DNA from: Clostridia bacterium
Lineage (GTDB): Bacteria; Bacillota; Clostridia; TANB77; CAG-508
Assembly (NCBI GenBank): GCA_017934475.1
Contig: JAGBJN010000007.1
Span: forward strand, 1-64,000
Direction of reading: 5' to 3'
DNA length: 64,000 bases
Within the stretch, counting starts at the first letter, position 1, and every line of letters starts with the position of its first letter. Below are positions 8,953-16,678 of this stretch, in pieces. A program made the position numbers and the translations under genes. Below the pieces are notes generated by a model. The model was given only the letters and a program-made list of their open reading frames with translations, was not told where the DNA came from and searched no databases.

Positions 8953-8970
8953 ACAAAAAGGAGATAAATT

Positions 8971-9384
8971 GTGGAGTTTAAAGAAAATAATAAAAATATA
9001 GAAGAGTTTAATTTATTATATGATTCAGTTGGATGGGGTTCATATGATAGTAAAATTACAAAGAAAGCACTGGATAATACCTTTTATTCTATAAGTGTAT
9101 ATGATAATAATCAAATAATAGGATATGGTAGAATTATAGGAGATACAATTTGTTTCTTATATATACAAGATATAATGGTTATGCCAGAATACCAAGGAAA
9201 AAAAATAGGAACTTTAGTTATGAATAAACTATTAGAAAAAGTTAAGGAAATAAAAAAAGAAAATCCAGATTTAAGAGTATATGTAGGTGCATCAAAAGAT
9301 AGAGAAAAGTTTTATGAAAAATTTGGCTTTGTTAAAAGAACTGATGCTGGATTAGGCTATGGAATGATATTAATAGATGAATGA
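8971..9384 (+). CDS. GNAT family N-acetyltransferase
   Basis: 137 residues with a GTG start after AAAAAGGAG. The acetyl-CoA loop is VMPEYQGKKIGTLVMNKLL (motif A, Q-x-x-G-x-G/I) and the C-terminal motif B is FYEKFGFVKR. The compact length and the YIQDIMVMP strand fit the single-domain acetyltransferase type. The acceptor is unknown. Confidence 0.87.
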   Translation: MEFKENNKNIEEFNLLYDSVGWGSYDSKITKKALDNTFYSISVYDNNQIIGYGRIIGDTICFLYIQDIMVMPEYQGKKIGTLVMNKLLEKVKEIKKENPDLRVYVGASKDREKFYEKFGFVKRTDAGLGYGMILIDE

Positions 9385-9400
9385 AAGTAGATGGTAAAAA

Positions 9401-9826
9401 ATGAGAAAATTAAACTTAATTGTAGTATTTAATGAAGGTTTAGATGAAGTTCTTTTCTGCATCAGAGCAAAAGAACCATATAAAGGATTATATAATTTTG
9501 TAGGTGGAAAAGTAGAAGAAGGCGAAACAAACGATGATGCAGCTTATAGAGAATTATTTGAAGAAACAGGTATATCAAAAGAAGACATAGAATTAGATCA
9601 TTTTATGGATTTGAATTATTTCAAATATGAAAATAACATACAAGTGTATTATGGAATATTAAAGAATAAGGTAGAATTAGTTGAAGAAAAGAATAAACTA
9701 GAATGGGTAGCAATAAATGATGAATTACTTAATAATGATAAATTTGCAGGAAACTATAATATACCACATATAATAAGACAAATAAAAGTATATCTAAAAA
9801 ATGGAACAGGAATAGATAAATATTAA
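9401..9826 (+). CDS. NUDIX hydrolase
   Basis: 141 residues. A complete Nudix box GGKVEEGETNDDAAYRELFEETGI is present in pieces from about residue 37: GKVEEGE, then RELFEETGI with all catalytic Glu residues and the Arg. It is of the MutT/ADP-ribose-pyrophosphatase size class. It would hydrolyse a nucleoside diphosphate derivative. It is the last gene before the tryptophan-regulated trpB unit. Confidence 0.87.
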   Translation: MRKLNLIVVFNEGLDEVLFCIRAKEPYKGLYNFVGGKVEEGETNDDAAYRELFEETGISKEDIELDHFMDLNYFKYENNIQVYYGILKNKVELVEEKNKLEWVAINDELLNNDKFAGNYNIPHIIRQIKVYLKNGTGIDKY

Positions 9827-9846
9827 AAAAGAAAAGCTTGAAATTG

Positions 9847-9875
9847 TTGACATAGAGGTGTTTTAATAATATAAT
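9847..9875 (+). promoter_or_regulatory. Consensus sigma-A promoter of the trpB unit
   Basis: A perfect TTGACA (9847-9852) and a perfect TATAAT (9870-9875) are separated by exactly 17 bp. This is the strongest promoter I found in the window, as expected for a unit limited by attenuation rather than by promoter strength. Confidence 0.9.
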
Positions 9876-9901
9876 ATAAATATATTAAGGAGGCAAAATC
9901 C

Positions 9902-9988
9902 ATGAATTATTTAATTAATGTTGAATTAAATAACTGGTGGAAAGTATGGGAAGAATCAAATCACCCATACAATTTTGTCGTGCTTTAA
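9902..9988 (+). CDS. trpL: Tryptophan leader peptide
   Basis: 28 codons with an AAGGAGG ribosome binding site and ATG at 9902. The peptide has three Trp codons close together: NNWWKVWEE (TGG at 9935, 9938 and 9947). The last Trp codon lies inside the first arm of the hairpin GTATGGG/CCCATAC. The position directly after a consensus promoter and before a terminator and trpB is that of a classical attenuation leader peptide. Its function is inferred; I am not aware of a described homologue. Confidence 0.8.
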   Translation: MNYLINVELNNWWKVWEESNHPYNFVVL

Positions 9989-10066
9989 TATAGGATAATT
10001 ATAAAATTTATAAGGTATATTAAGCATATGTATGGAGTGATTTACTCTTGTACATATGCTTTTTTG
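9944..10066 (+). promoter_or_regulatory. Ribosome-mediated trp attenuator (mutually exclusive hairpins)
   Basis: Segment 1, GTATGGG (9944-9950), pairs with segment 2, CCCATAC (9964-9970). Segment 2 can instead pair as CCATACA (9965-9971) with segment 3, TGTATGG (10029-10035). Segment 3 overlaps the first arm of the terminator, AAGCATATGTA (10022-10032), which pairs with TACATATGCTT (10051-10061) before a T-run. A ribosome stalled at the Trp codons would cover segment 1, free segment 2 to form the antiterminator and allow transcription into trpB. Pairings were found by eye; energies were not computed. Confidence 0.75.
10022..10065 (+). terminator. Attenuator terminator upstream of trpB
   Basis: An 11 bp perfect stem, AAGCATATGTA (10022-10032) with TACATATGCTT (10051-10061), has an inner GAGT/ACTC stem in its 18-nt loop and is followed by five or six T residues. 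Confidence 0.88.
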
Positions 10067-10090
10067 TATGCAAAAAAGGAGGTGGTGCAT

Positions 10091-10228
10091 ATGGAATCAG
10101 ACTGGCACTGGTGGTGCAAAAATGTATATTATAAGAAAAATTTATTAAAGAAAGAAGGAAATTATTATGAATTATGGAGAATTTGGTGGACAATATGTAC
10201 CACAAGAATTAAAAGGAAAATTAGATGA
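10091..10228 (+). CDS. Second Trp-rich upstream ORF overlapping the trpB start
   Basis: 45 codons from ATG 10091 behind a very strong AAGGAGGTG site (about 10077-10085). The start is [11 protein letters not shown], with TGG at 10103, 10109 and 10112, and further Trp codons occur inside the overlap (ELWRIWW). It ends 62 bp inside trpB in another frame. It could modulate trpB translation: a ribosome stalled at the first Trp cluster would sit about 55 bases upstream of the trpB start. Whether the peptide is made is unknown, and the later codons may only reflect overlap with trpB. Confidence 0.5.
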   Translation: MESDWHWWCKNVYYKKNLLKKEGNYYELWRIWWTICTTRIKRKIR

Positions 10229-11324
10229 AATTGAAAGAGAATTTAACAAAGCAAAAGAAGATGAAGAATTTTTAAAAGAATATGAGTATTATTTAAAACA
10301 ATATGTTGGAAGACCATCACCATTGTTTTATGCAGAAAATTTAACTAAATATGCAGATGGTGCAAAAATATATTTAAAAAGAGAAGATTTAAATCATACA
10401 GGAGCACATAAAATTAATAATGCAATTGGCCAAGTTTTACTTGCAAAGAGAATGGGAAAAACACATATAATTGCAGAGACAGGTGCAGGGCAACATGGAG
10501 TAGCAACAGCAACAGTATGTGCATTATTTAATATAGAATGTACAATATTTATGGGAGCAGTTGATGCTAAAAAACAATATAGTAATGTACAACGAATGAA
10601 ACTTCTAGGAGCAGATGTAGTTGAAGTTACAGAAGGTGAACAAACACTAAAAGAAGCGGTTGATGTAGCATTTAATTATTTATTAGAAAATATGGATTGT
10701 TATTATTTAATAGGTTCTGCAGTTGGACCAAGTCCATATCCAGAAATGGTTAAGTTTTTCCAAAAGGTAATTGGTAAAGAAGCAAAACAGCAAATTATAG
10801 AACAAGAAGGGAAACTTCCAAAAGCCATTGTTGCATGTGTTGGAGGTGGATCTAATAGTATAGGATTATATAATGAATTTATAAAAGACAAAGAAGTAGA
10901 AATATATGGAGTTGAAGGTGCAGGTCAAGGAACAAAGACAGGAAAACATGCATCTGCAATTTATAATAATAAAATTGGAGTTCTTCATGGTATGAAAACA
11001 TATATTATGGAAGACGAAAATGGAAAAGTACAAGATGCATATTCTATTTCATCAGGATTGGATTATCCAGGAATTGGACCTGAACATGCATATTTCAATA
11101 AAATAGGAAGAGTGAAATATGATAGTATAACAGATAAAGAAGCGGTAGAATCTTTTAAATTATTAACAAAATTAGAAGGAATAATTCCTGCACTTGAAAG
11201 TAGTCATGCAATAGCTTATGGAATAAAAATAGCAAAAAAATATGACAAGAACGATTGTATAATAATTAATTTATCTGGTAGAGGAGATAAAGATATGAGT
11301 ACAATATTAAACTATGAATCTTAG
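10167..11324 (+). CDS. trpB: Tryptophan synthase beta chain (orphan trpB)
   Basis: 385 residues, the usual TrpB1 length. Signatures: [12 protein letters not shown] at the start, [13 protein letters not shown] with the PLP-binding Lys, [22 protein letters not shown] for phosphate binding, and LSGRGDKDM near the end. It makes tryptophan from indole and serine. GAAGGA precedes ATG 10167. There is no trpA or other trp gene nearby, and a terminator follows directly, so this is a single-gene unit. It probably works as an indole-salvage enzyme under control of the upstream attenuator, unless trpA lies elsewhere. Confidence 0.96.
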   Translation: MNYGEFGGQYVPQELKGKLDEIEREFNKAKEDEEFLKEYEYYLKQYVGRPSPLFYAENLTKYADGAKIYLKREDLNHTGAHKINNAIGQVLLAKRMGKTHIIAETGAGQHGVATATVCALFNIECTIFMGAVDAKKQYSNVQRMKLLGADVVEVTEGEQTLKEAVDVAFNYLLENMDCYYLIGSAVGPSPYPEMVKFFQKVIGKEAKQQIIEQEGKLPKAIVACVGGGSNSIGLYNEFIKDKEVEIYGVEGAGQGTKTGKHASAIYNNKIGVLHGMKTYIMEDENGKVQDAYSISSGLDYPGIGPEHAYFNKIGRVKYDSITDKEAVESFKLLTKLEGIIPALESSHAIAYGIKIAKKYDKNDCIIINLSGRGDKDMSTILNYES

Positions 11325-11337
11325 TACTAAAAAAGAA

Positions 11338-11370
11338 AAGAGCTGGATGATATAATTCCAGCTCTTAATT
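11338..11370 (+). terminator. Intrinsic terminator after trpB
   Basis: A 10 bp perfect stem, AAGAGCTGGA (11338-11347) with TCCAGCTCTT (11357-11366), loop of 9, flanked by A-rich and T-rich sequence. It may also act on the convergent small gene on the minus strand. Confidence 0.88.
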
Positions 11371-11415
11371 AATTTTAATTGAGAATATCCTAGTTATGTA
11401 TTCTTTTTTTTCTAA

Positions 11416-11691
11416 TTATAATTTCATACTAATTAGATGTTTAGAATTAGGGAAAATACGGAAGTGTAATTTCTTTGATAAATACTTATAGTATTTTTTG
11501 AATTTTTTAAAATTCTTTTCTGAAGATTCTTTTGTAGCATAGACTATATCATCATGAGTATAACAATAGAAATAGATTTTTCTGTCTAAAACATCTTCAA
11601 ATACCATAATTTTAGAAATATTTCTGAGATTGGAGTTTAGTTTTTCCCGAAATTCTGATTCTGAACTTAAGATAATCATCTTTAGGTACAT
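11416..11691 (-). CDS. Small hypothetical protein
   Basis: 91 residues on the minus strand with AAAGGA upstream of the ATG. The sequence is basic and aromatic-rich (KFKKYYKYLSKKLHFRIF) with no motif that I recognise. Supporting points are the ribosome binding site, a position between divergent and convergent gene boundaries, and no overlapping gene. Against it, there is no clear promoter and no recognised family. It may be a real small accessory gene or a chance frame. Confidence 0.45.
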   Translation of the reverse strand: MYLKMIILSSESEFREKLNSNLRNISKIMVFEDVLDRKIYFYCYTHDDIVYATKESSEKNFKKFKKYYKYLSKKLHFRIFPNSKHLISMKL

Positions 11692-11778
11692 AAAAATAAA
11701 TCCTTTCTTATATTTTTTTATAATATAAGTATATGAATAAAGTAATAGAAATAGAACGTTTTTATAATCATATGATAG

Positions 11779-11807
11779 TTGAAAGTCTCATGCTTTTATG
11801 TTAGAAT
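11779..11807 (+). promoter_or_regulatory. Candidate sigma-A promoter
   Basis: TTGAAA (11779-11784), a 17 bp spacer, and TAGAAT (11802-11807) preceded by an extended TGT. It serves the PNPOx-like gene and rules out translation starts upstream of about 11814. Confidence 0.65.
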
Positions 11808-11843
11808 GTGTGTAGAAAATTTATAGAGAGAGGAAGTAATAAA

Positions 11844-12236
11844 ATGGAAGAAGTTTATGAATTTTTAAAGAAATGTGGAACATTTTATATAGCAACTATA
11901 GATGGAGATAAACCAAGAGTAAGATCTTTTGGAGTAGTAAATATATTTGAAGGGAAATTATATATTCAAACAGGAAAATCAAAAAATGTATCAAAACAAA
12001 TGCAGATAAACCCTAATGTTGAAATATGTAGTTTTATAGATGGAAGATGGATAAGACTTGAAGGAAAAGTTGTAAGAGATGATAGAAGAGAAGCAAAGGC
12101 AAGTATGCTTGATGCAAATCCAGAGTTAAAGAGTATGTATTCAGCAGATGATGATAATACAGAAGTTTTATATTTTGAAAGTGCAAAAGCAACATTCTGT
12201 TCATTTACAGAAGCACCAAGAGTTGTAGAGTTCTAG
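11844..12236 (+). CDS. Pyridoxamine 5'-phosphate oxidase-like FMN-binding protein
   Basis: 130 residues from ATG 11844, chosen because AGAGAGGAAG lies just upstream and the promoter ends at 11807. The split-barrel pattern is clear: GTFYIATIDGDKPRVRSFGVV, GKLYIQTGKSKNVSKQMQINP, VEICSFIDGRWIRLEGKVV. Small proteins of this type bind FMN or F420 and act on poorly known substrates. This is one of the free-standing enzymes of the cluster. Confidence 0.85.
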   Translation: MEEVYEFLKKCGTFYIATIDGDKPRVRSFGVVNIFEGKLYIQTGKSKNVSKQMQINPNVEICSFIDGRWIRLEGKVVRDDRREAKASMLDANPELKSMYSADDDNTEVLYFESAKATFCSFTEAPRVVEF

Positions 12237-12279
12237 TTAAATAAAACATTAAAAATAATTTATTTTTTGGAGGGATTAA

Positions 12280-13023
12280 ATGAACGAATATATTAATTTA
12301 AATTTAGAAAATATTGAAGATGAGCATATATGTTGTGCAATAGGTGATCCAAAACATCAGGTGGGTGTGGATTCTAAAAAAGAATGGATAAAAAATAAAT
12401 TAAAGGATGGACATGTATTTAGAAAATTAAATGCAAGAGGAAAAATATTTATTGAATATGAACCATTAGAGACATCATGGGTTCCTATTAGTGGTGAAAA
12501 TTATGAATATATCTACTGCTTGTGGGTTGCAGGAAGTTTCAAAGAAAAAGGAATTGGAAAAGAATTATTAGAATATGCAATAAACGATTCTAAAGAAAAA
12601 GGAAGAAGCGGTATTTGCACTTTAGTTTCTAAAAAGAAGAAACCATTTTTAGGAGAAAAGAAATTTTTTGAACATTTTGGTTTTAAAGTAGTTGATAATA
12701 TTGAAGATTATGAATTAATGGCATTGAAATTTGAAGAATCTGAAACACCAAAATTTAACGATAATGCAAGAAATATGAAAATAGATGATGAAGATTTTAC
12801 TATTTACTATAGTAACGAATGCCCTTATGTTGAATATGAAGTAAAAGAACTTTCAGATTATGCAAAAGAAAAAAATATAAAACTAAATTTTATAAAAATA
12901 GATTCACTTGAAAAAGCAAAAAATGTACCATGTATATTTAACAACTGGGCTAACTTTTATAAAGGAAAATTTGTATCAAATACAATATTAAATGCAAATG
13001 CTTTAGAAAAGTTATTAAAGTAG
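12280..13023 (+). CDS. YoaP-like GNAT acetyltransferase
   Basis: 247 residues, the length of YoaP. An N-terminal GNAT domain (CLWVAGSFKEKGIGKELLEYA, then FFEHFGFKVVDN) is followed from residue about 165 by a YoaP-type C-terminal domain with a thioredoxin-like look (FTIYYSNECPYVEYEVKEL, VPCIFNNWANFYKGKFVS). The acceptor is unknown. The ribosome binding site is GGAGGG. Confidence 0.82.
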   Translation: MNEYINLNLENIEDEHICCAIGDPKHQVGVDSKKEWIKNKLKDGHVFRKLNARGKIFIEYEPLETSWVPISGENYEYIYCLWVAGSFKEKGIGKELLEYAINDSKEKGRSGICTLVSKKKKPFLGEKKFFEHFGFKVVDNIEDYELMALKFEESETPKFNDNARNMKIDDEDFTIYYSNECPYVEYEVKELSDYAKEKNIKLNFIKIDSLEKAKNVPCIFNNWANFYKGKFVSNTILNANALEKLLK

Positions 13024-13032
13024 GTGAAAATA

Positions 13033-13278
13033 TTGAATAAAGAAATACTTCTAGAAAACATAGATAAAGTTCATACAACCAAAATGGGAATAGATAGAAT
13101 AAATAAAAACTTAAAACTAGAGACAAATGATGTAATAGAATATTGTAAGAATAAAGTGCTAGATAAGAATTGTAATATATATAAACAAGGAAAGAACTGG
13201 TATTGTGAAATTGATAATATAATAATTACAATAAATTCATATAGTTACACAATAATCACAGCACATATAAAAAAATAA
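13033..13278 (+). CDS. DUF3781-like small protein
   Basis: 81 residues from TTG 13033, chosen because AGGTGA (13022-13027) is spaced correctly for it; a GTG at 13024 would add three residues and directly abut the preceding stop. The pattern LLENIDKVHTTKMGIDRI, NCNIYKQGKNWYCEIDN and ITINSYSYTIITAH matches what I recall of DUF3781. Function unknown. It is probably translationally coupled to the acetyltransferase gene. Confidence 0.7.
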   Translation: MNKEILLENIDKVHTTKMGIDRINKNLKLETNDVIEYCKNKVLDKNCNIYKQGKNWYCEIDNIIITINSYSYTIITAHIKK

Positions 13279-13297
13279 ATATATAAGGTGATAAATA

Positions 13298-14077
13298 ATG
13301 GAGTATAAGGATTTATTAAAGGCACATTTAAAATTTGGAACAACCAAAGAAGATATTATAAAAAGAAAAGGTTATGAAAAAATATTGGAAAATGTTGTAA
13401 TAGCACCTTGTTGGAAACATGATATATTTGCTAAATGTGGGTTTGAAGTCGAGCAAGTAGGAGAGAAAGTATTTAATTTTTATAGTAATCAAATATCTTT
13501 TTCATATATTGAATTAAATAGAATTGGAGCACCTGCTATAACAGATTATATATTAGCACTAGGAGTTACAAAATGTAGAAATTTAATTTTTTTAGGGTCA
13601 GTAGGTTCGTTAGATGAAAATATAAAGATAGGAGATTTAATTGTTCCTAAATATTCTGTTTGTGGAGATGGAGCTTCTAGATATTTAAATGATAATTTAG
13701 AAGATGAAATCTTTAAAAAAGAATATCCATCTAAAGAGATTACTGATAATTTAATTGAAGTTTTTAAAGAAGAAAATATAGGTTATCATTATGTTCCTAA
13801 TTTTAGTGTTGATTCTATATTTGCACAATTTTATTTTATTGATAAAATTGTAGAATTAGGATGCAAAACAATTGAAATGGAAACAGCTAATTTGTTTAAG
13901 TGTAACCAATTAATTAATATTAATGTAACAGCACTATTCTGTGTTTCTGATAATACAGTATTGAATAAGTCTTTATATAGTGGAAGAACTGAAGCAGAAG
14001 ATGAATATAGGCATAAAGTTAGATATGAGGTTGTACCTAAAGTAGTAGTAAAATTATTTAAGAAATTAAATAAATAA
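13298..14077 (+). CDS. Nucleoside phosphorylase family protein
   Basis: 259 residues of the PNP/UDP phosphorylase fold. Phosphate- and base-site motifs are IFLGSVGSLDENIKIGDLIVP and, late in the chain, IEMETANLF with the ribose-binding Glu-Met-Glu, followed by FCVSDN with the general-acid Asp. Nucleoside phosphorylases release free base and ribose 1-phosphate; the base preference is not evident. It fits the salvage theme of neighbouring guaD and cdd. Confidence 0.85.
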   Translation: MEYKDLLKAHLKFGTTKEDIIKRKGYEKILENVVIAPCWKHDIFAKCGFEVEQVGEKVFNFYSNQISFSYIELNRIGAPAITDYILALGVTKCRNLIFLGSVGSLDENIKIGDLIVPKYSVCGDGASRYLNDNLEDEIFKKEYPSKEITDNLIEVFKEENIGYHYVPNFSVDSIFAQFYFIDKIVELGCKTIEMETANLFKCNQLININVTALFCVSDNTVLNKSLYSGRTEAEDEYRHKVRYEVVPKVVVKLFKKLNK

Positions 14078-14114
14078 AATATAGGACATCTTAAATGAAA
14101 GAAGAGTAATATAA

Positions 14115-14654
14115 ATGATTAAGAATAATGAAGAAATTTCTTATAACAAAATATATATTATAGGTCCTGTTGGTAGCGGAAAAACTACATTATCTAAAGT
14201 ATTATCTGAAAAATATAATATTAAAAATTATGAGCTAGATAAAGTTGTATGGGATGATGATAACGGAAATATAAAAAGGACGGACGAAGAGATTAGTGAA
14301 TTGTTTAACAAAATAATAGATAATGATTCATGGATTATTGAAGATGTTGGAAGAAAGAAATTTATTGATGGAATAAAAAAGGCAGATATAACTTATTATA
14401 TAGATTTACCAAAAATTACAATTTATAAAAGATGTATTAAAAGATGGATAAAACAAAAAGCAGGTAAAGAAAAATACAATTACAAGCCTACTATAAAAGG
14501 GCTATTTGAAATGCTAAAATGGGCGAAACAAGATTTTAAAAACAAAGGTGAAAAAATCAAAAGAATTATTGATAATTCAAAGGAATATAAAATTTTAAAA
14601 GACGAAGATATAAAAAATATAATTAAATTAACGAAAGGGAAAAATAATGAATAA
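14115..14654 (+). CDS. AAA_17/adenylate-kinase-like P-loop kinase
   Basis: 179 residues. The Walker A motif GPVGSGKTTLSKVLSEKY begins at residue 16. The middle has a lid-like Arg/Lys-rich helix (YKRCIKRWIKQKAGKEKYNYKP) and WIIEDVGRKKFIDGIKKAD, as in the FlaR/topology-modulation group of small nucleotide kinases. A probable NTP-dependent kinase of a small metabolite. It overlaps the following HIT gene by 8 bp, indicating coupling. Confidence 0.75.
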   Translation: MIKNNEEISYNKIYIIGPVGSGKTTLSKVLSEKYNIKNYELDKVVWDDDNGNIKRTDEEISELFNKIIDNDSWIIEDVGRKKFIDGIKKADITYYIDLPKITIYKRCIKRWIKQKAGKEKYNYKPTIKGLFEMLKWAKQDFKNKGEKIKRIIDNSKEYKILKDEDIKNIIKLTKGKNNE

Positions 14655-15165
14655 TTTAAAAGAATTAAAAAACGAAGAAATAGTTAATTTAATAAAAAAT
14701 GGAAAAGTAGAATTAGCCGACATTGTTGATTCAGGTATATGTCCTACTTGTTTTGATAAACAAAATCATCATGTTTTATATGGAGATAATACGGATAAAA
14801 TGATTTTTGAAGATGATAAGTTTGAATGCTTTTTAGTTGGAAATCCAAGAGCAGAGGGACATACTGCTATAAGCACAAAAATACATTATAAAGATATGAT
14901 GGAAATAAATGATGAAACATGTAGTGAGATATTTGTACTAGCAAAAAGAATAATGAATGTATTAAAAAGTGTTTATAATGCAGAAAGCGTATATTTATGT
15001 ACAATGTGTGATGGACCAATGAATCATTTTCATATTCAATTAATTCCACGTTATTCTTTTGAAAAAAGAGGATCAAAGAATTTTGTAAAACCAAGATTTG
15101 AATATAAAGAGGATAAAGAAAAATTATTAGAATTGAGAAAGCAATTAAATTATAAGGAGAACTAA
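14647..15165 (+). CDS. HIT family nucleotide hydrolase
   Basis: 172 residues. The histidine triad is MNHFHIQLIPRY (H-x-H-x-x in place of the full triad) and the nucleotide-binding strand is FLVGNPRAEGHTAISTKIHY. The N-terminus carries CPTCF. HIT proteins hydrolyse dinucleoside polyphosphates or nucleoside phosphoramidates. The third His of the usual triad is replaced by Gln, so the class (Hint, GalT-like or other) is uncertain. Confidence 0.8.
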   Translation: MNNLKELKNEEIVNLIKNGKVELADIVDSGICPTCFDKQNHHVLYGDNTDKMIFEDDKFECFLVGNPRAEGHTAISTKIHYKDMMEINDETCSEIFVLAKRIMNVLKSVYNAESVYLCTMCDGPMNHFHIQLIPRYSFEKRGSKNFVKPRFEYKEDKEKLLELRKQLNYKEN

Positions 15166-15168
15166 ATA

Positions 15169-15465
15169 ATGGCTACTTCAAAAGAGTATAAAGATTTTAT
15201 ATTAGAACAATTAGATTTATTAGATAATGTATCATGCAAGGCCATGATGGGAGAATTTTTGTTATATTATAATAATATTTTATTTGGTGGTATTTATGAT
15301 GATAGATTACTTGTAAAAAAAGTTGATACAAATAAAAAATATAATATGAAGGAACAAACACCTTATGAAGGTGCTAAACCAATGTATTTAGTAGATGACA
15401 TAGATAATAAAGAATTATTACAAGAGATTGTAATTGAAACTTGTAAAGGATTAGAAAGTAAATAA
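15169..15465 (+). CDS. TfoX N-terminal domain protein
   Basis: 98 residues: FILEQLDLLDNVSCKAMMGEFLLYYNNILFGGIYDDRLLVKK is the TfoX_N pattern, with the MMGEFLLY strand and the Arg-Leu-Leu-Val-Lys turn. Only the N-terminal domain is present. TfoX regulates competence in gammaproteobacteria; in Bacillota these short proteins have no assigned role. It starts 4 bp after the HIT gene. Confidence 0.82.
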   Translation: MATSKEYKDFILEQLDLLDNVSCKAMMGEFLLYYNNILFGGIYDDRLLVKKVDTNKKYNMKEQTPYEGAKPMYLVDDIDNKELLQEIVIETCKGLESK

Positions 15466-15492
15466 TGATTTATCATTAGGATTGGAGAAAAA

Positions 15493-15921
15493 ATGATATT
15501 AATAAGTGCATGTTTAGTTGGTATGAATTGTAAATATAATGGTAAAAACAACTATAACGAAAAAGCATTAGAACTTGTGAAAAATGGACAAGCAATACCT
15601 ATTTGTCCAGAACAATTAGGTGGACTATCAACACCAAGAGATCCATCTGAAATAAAAATAATTGATAATAAAAGATATGTAATAAACAATAAAGGTATAG
15701 ATGTAACAAGTGAATTTGTAAAAGGAGCAAACGAAGTATTAAGATTAGTTAAAGAGTTAAATATTGAAAAAGTTATATTACAATCAAGAAGTCCATCTTG
15801 TGGAGTTGGTAAAATATATAGCGGAAACTTTGATGGAAAAATAATTGATGGAAATGGTATTTTAGCACAAATGCTTATAGATAATGGAATTGAAGTTGTA
15901 GATATTGAAGATTATAAGTAA
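15493..15921 (+). CDS. DUF523 family protein
   Basis: 142 residues with the family pattern: ISACLVGMNCKYNGKNNYN, IPICPEQLGGLSTPRDPSEI and LQSRSPSCGVGKIYSG. Conserved Cys residues (ACLVG, NCKY, ICPEQ, SPSCG) suggest metal or Fe-S binding; the function is unknown. The ribosome binding site TTGGAGA is 5 bp from the ATG. Confidence 0.9.
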   Translation: MILISACLVGMNCKYNGKNNYNEKALELVKNGQAIPICPEQLGGLSTPRDPSEIKIIDNKRYVINNKGIDVTSEFVKGANEVLRLVKELNIEKVILQSRSPSCGVGKIYSGNFDGKIIDGNGILAQMLIDNGIEVVDIEDYK

Positions 15922-15950
15922 AAAATGAATAAAGGAGCATATTCTATAAA

Positions 15951-16529
15951 ATGAAAAATATAGATTTTGATGAAATAGAGATTAAATATAAAGGTTTGAT
16001 TGATATTGCTAAAAAAAATATGAGCAGCATTAATGATTTTGTACATGATGAAAATCACATGTATGATGTTGTTCATTATACAAAAGAATTAATAAAAAGT
16101 ATAAATGAAGAAGTTAATATAGATGCATGTATAATAAGTGCATATTGGCATGATGTTGGTAGAACCAAAATAAATGAAGGACATGAAAAGTTATCTGCTG
16201 AAATGTTAAAAGAAGAAATGAAGAAACAAGGATATGATAATAATCTAATAAATAAATGTTATGAAGCAATTGAGTATCATAAATGGAGTATGCAACCTAA
16301 AACTATCGAAGGGTTAATAGTTAAAGATGCTGATAAATTAGCTTGGCTAGGCATGGGAAGATGGAATGCTTGTATTAACAATAATCAAAAGTTAGACAAC
16401 ATACTTGATTTATTGCCTAGACTAAGAAATGAGTTTTTGTATTTTGAAGAATCAAAACTAATATATGATATAGAATGTGTAAATTTAATAAAATATTTAT
16501 ATAAGAAATATATTGATAAAATGAAATAA
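15951..16529 (+). CDS. HD domain phosphohydrolase
   Basis: 192 residues. The metal-binding set is H in MYDVVHYT, HD in SAYWHDVGRTK, H in AIEYHKWSM, and D in IVKDADKLAW. This is the YedJ/YpgQ-like HD layout, whose members hydrolyse nucleotides or other phosphate esters. Ribosome binding site AAAGGAG. A terminator follows. Confidence 0.87.
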   Translation: MKNIDFDEIEIKYKGLIDIAKKNMSSINDFVHDENHMYDVVHYTKELIKSINEEVNIDACIISAYWHDVGRTKINEGHEKLSAEMLKEEMKKQGYDNNLINKCYEAIEYHKWSMQPKTIEGLIVKDADKLAWLGMGRWNACINNNQKLDNILDLLPRLRNEFLYFEESKLIYDIECVNLIKYLYKKYIDKMK

Positions 16530-16593
16530 TGAAGTATATTTAAATGTAATAAAAAAAGAGAAGATTTTTTTATTAGTAAAAATGCATTTATAG

Positions 16594-16629
16594 AAAGCAA
16601 GTGATTTGTTGAAAACCACTTGCTTTTAT
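16594..16629 (+). terminator. Intrinsic terminator overlapping a promoter
   Basis: A 10 bp stem, AAAGCAAGTG (16594-16603) with CACTTGCTTT (16617-16626), loop of 13, then T residues. Its 3' arm and tail are also the spacer of the promoter for the next gene. Confidence 0.85.
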
Positions 16630-16637
16630 GTTAAAAT
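16609..16637 (+). promoter_or_regulatory. Sigma-A promoter embedded in the terminator
   Basis: TTGAAA (16609-16614) lies in the hairpin loop, and TAAAAT (16632-16637) with an extended TGT follows after a 17 bp spacer. It would express the lipoprotein gene at 16679. Confidence 0.65.
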
Positions 16638-16678
16638 ATAGGAAATATTATGTTTTGAAAGAGGCCTAGTGAAAATAT

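Noticed and set aside
10028-10090. A longer frame before the second Trp-rich ORF
   Set aside because: It would begin inside the attenuator terminator hairpin, and the strong ribosome binding site serves ATG 10091.
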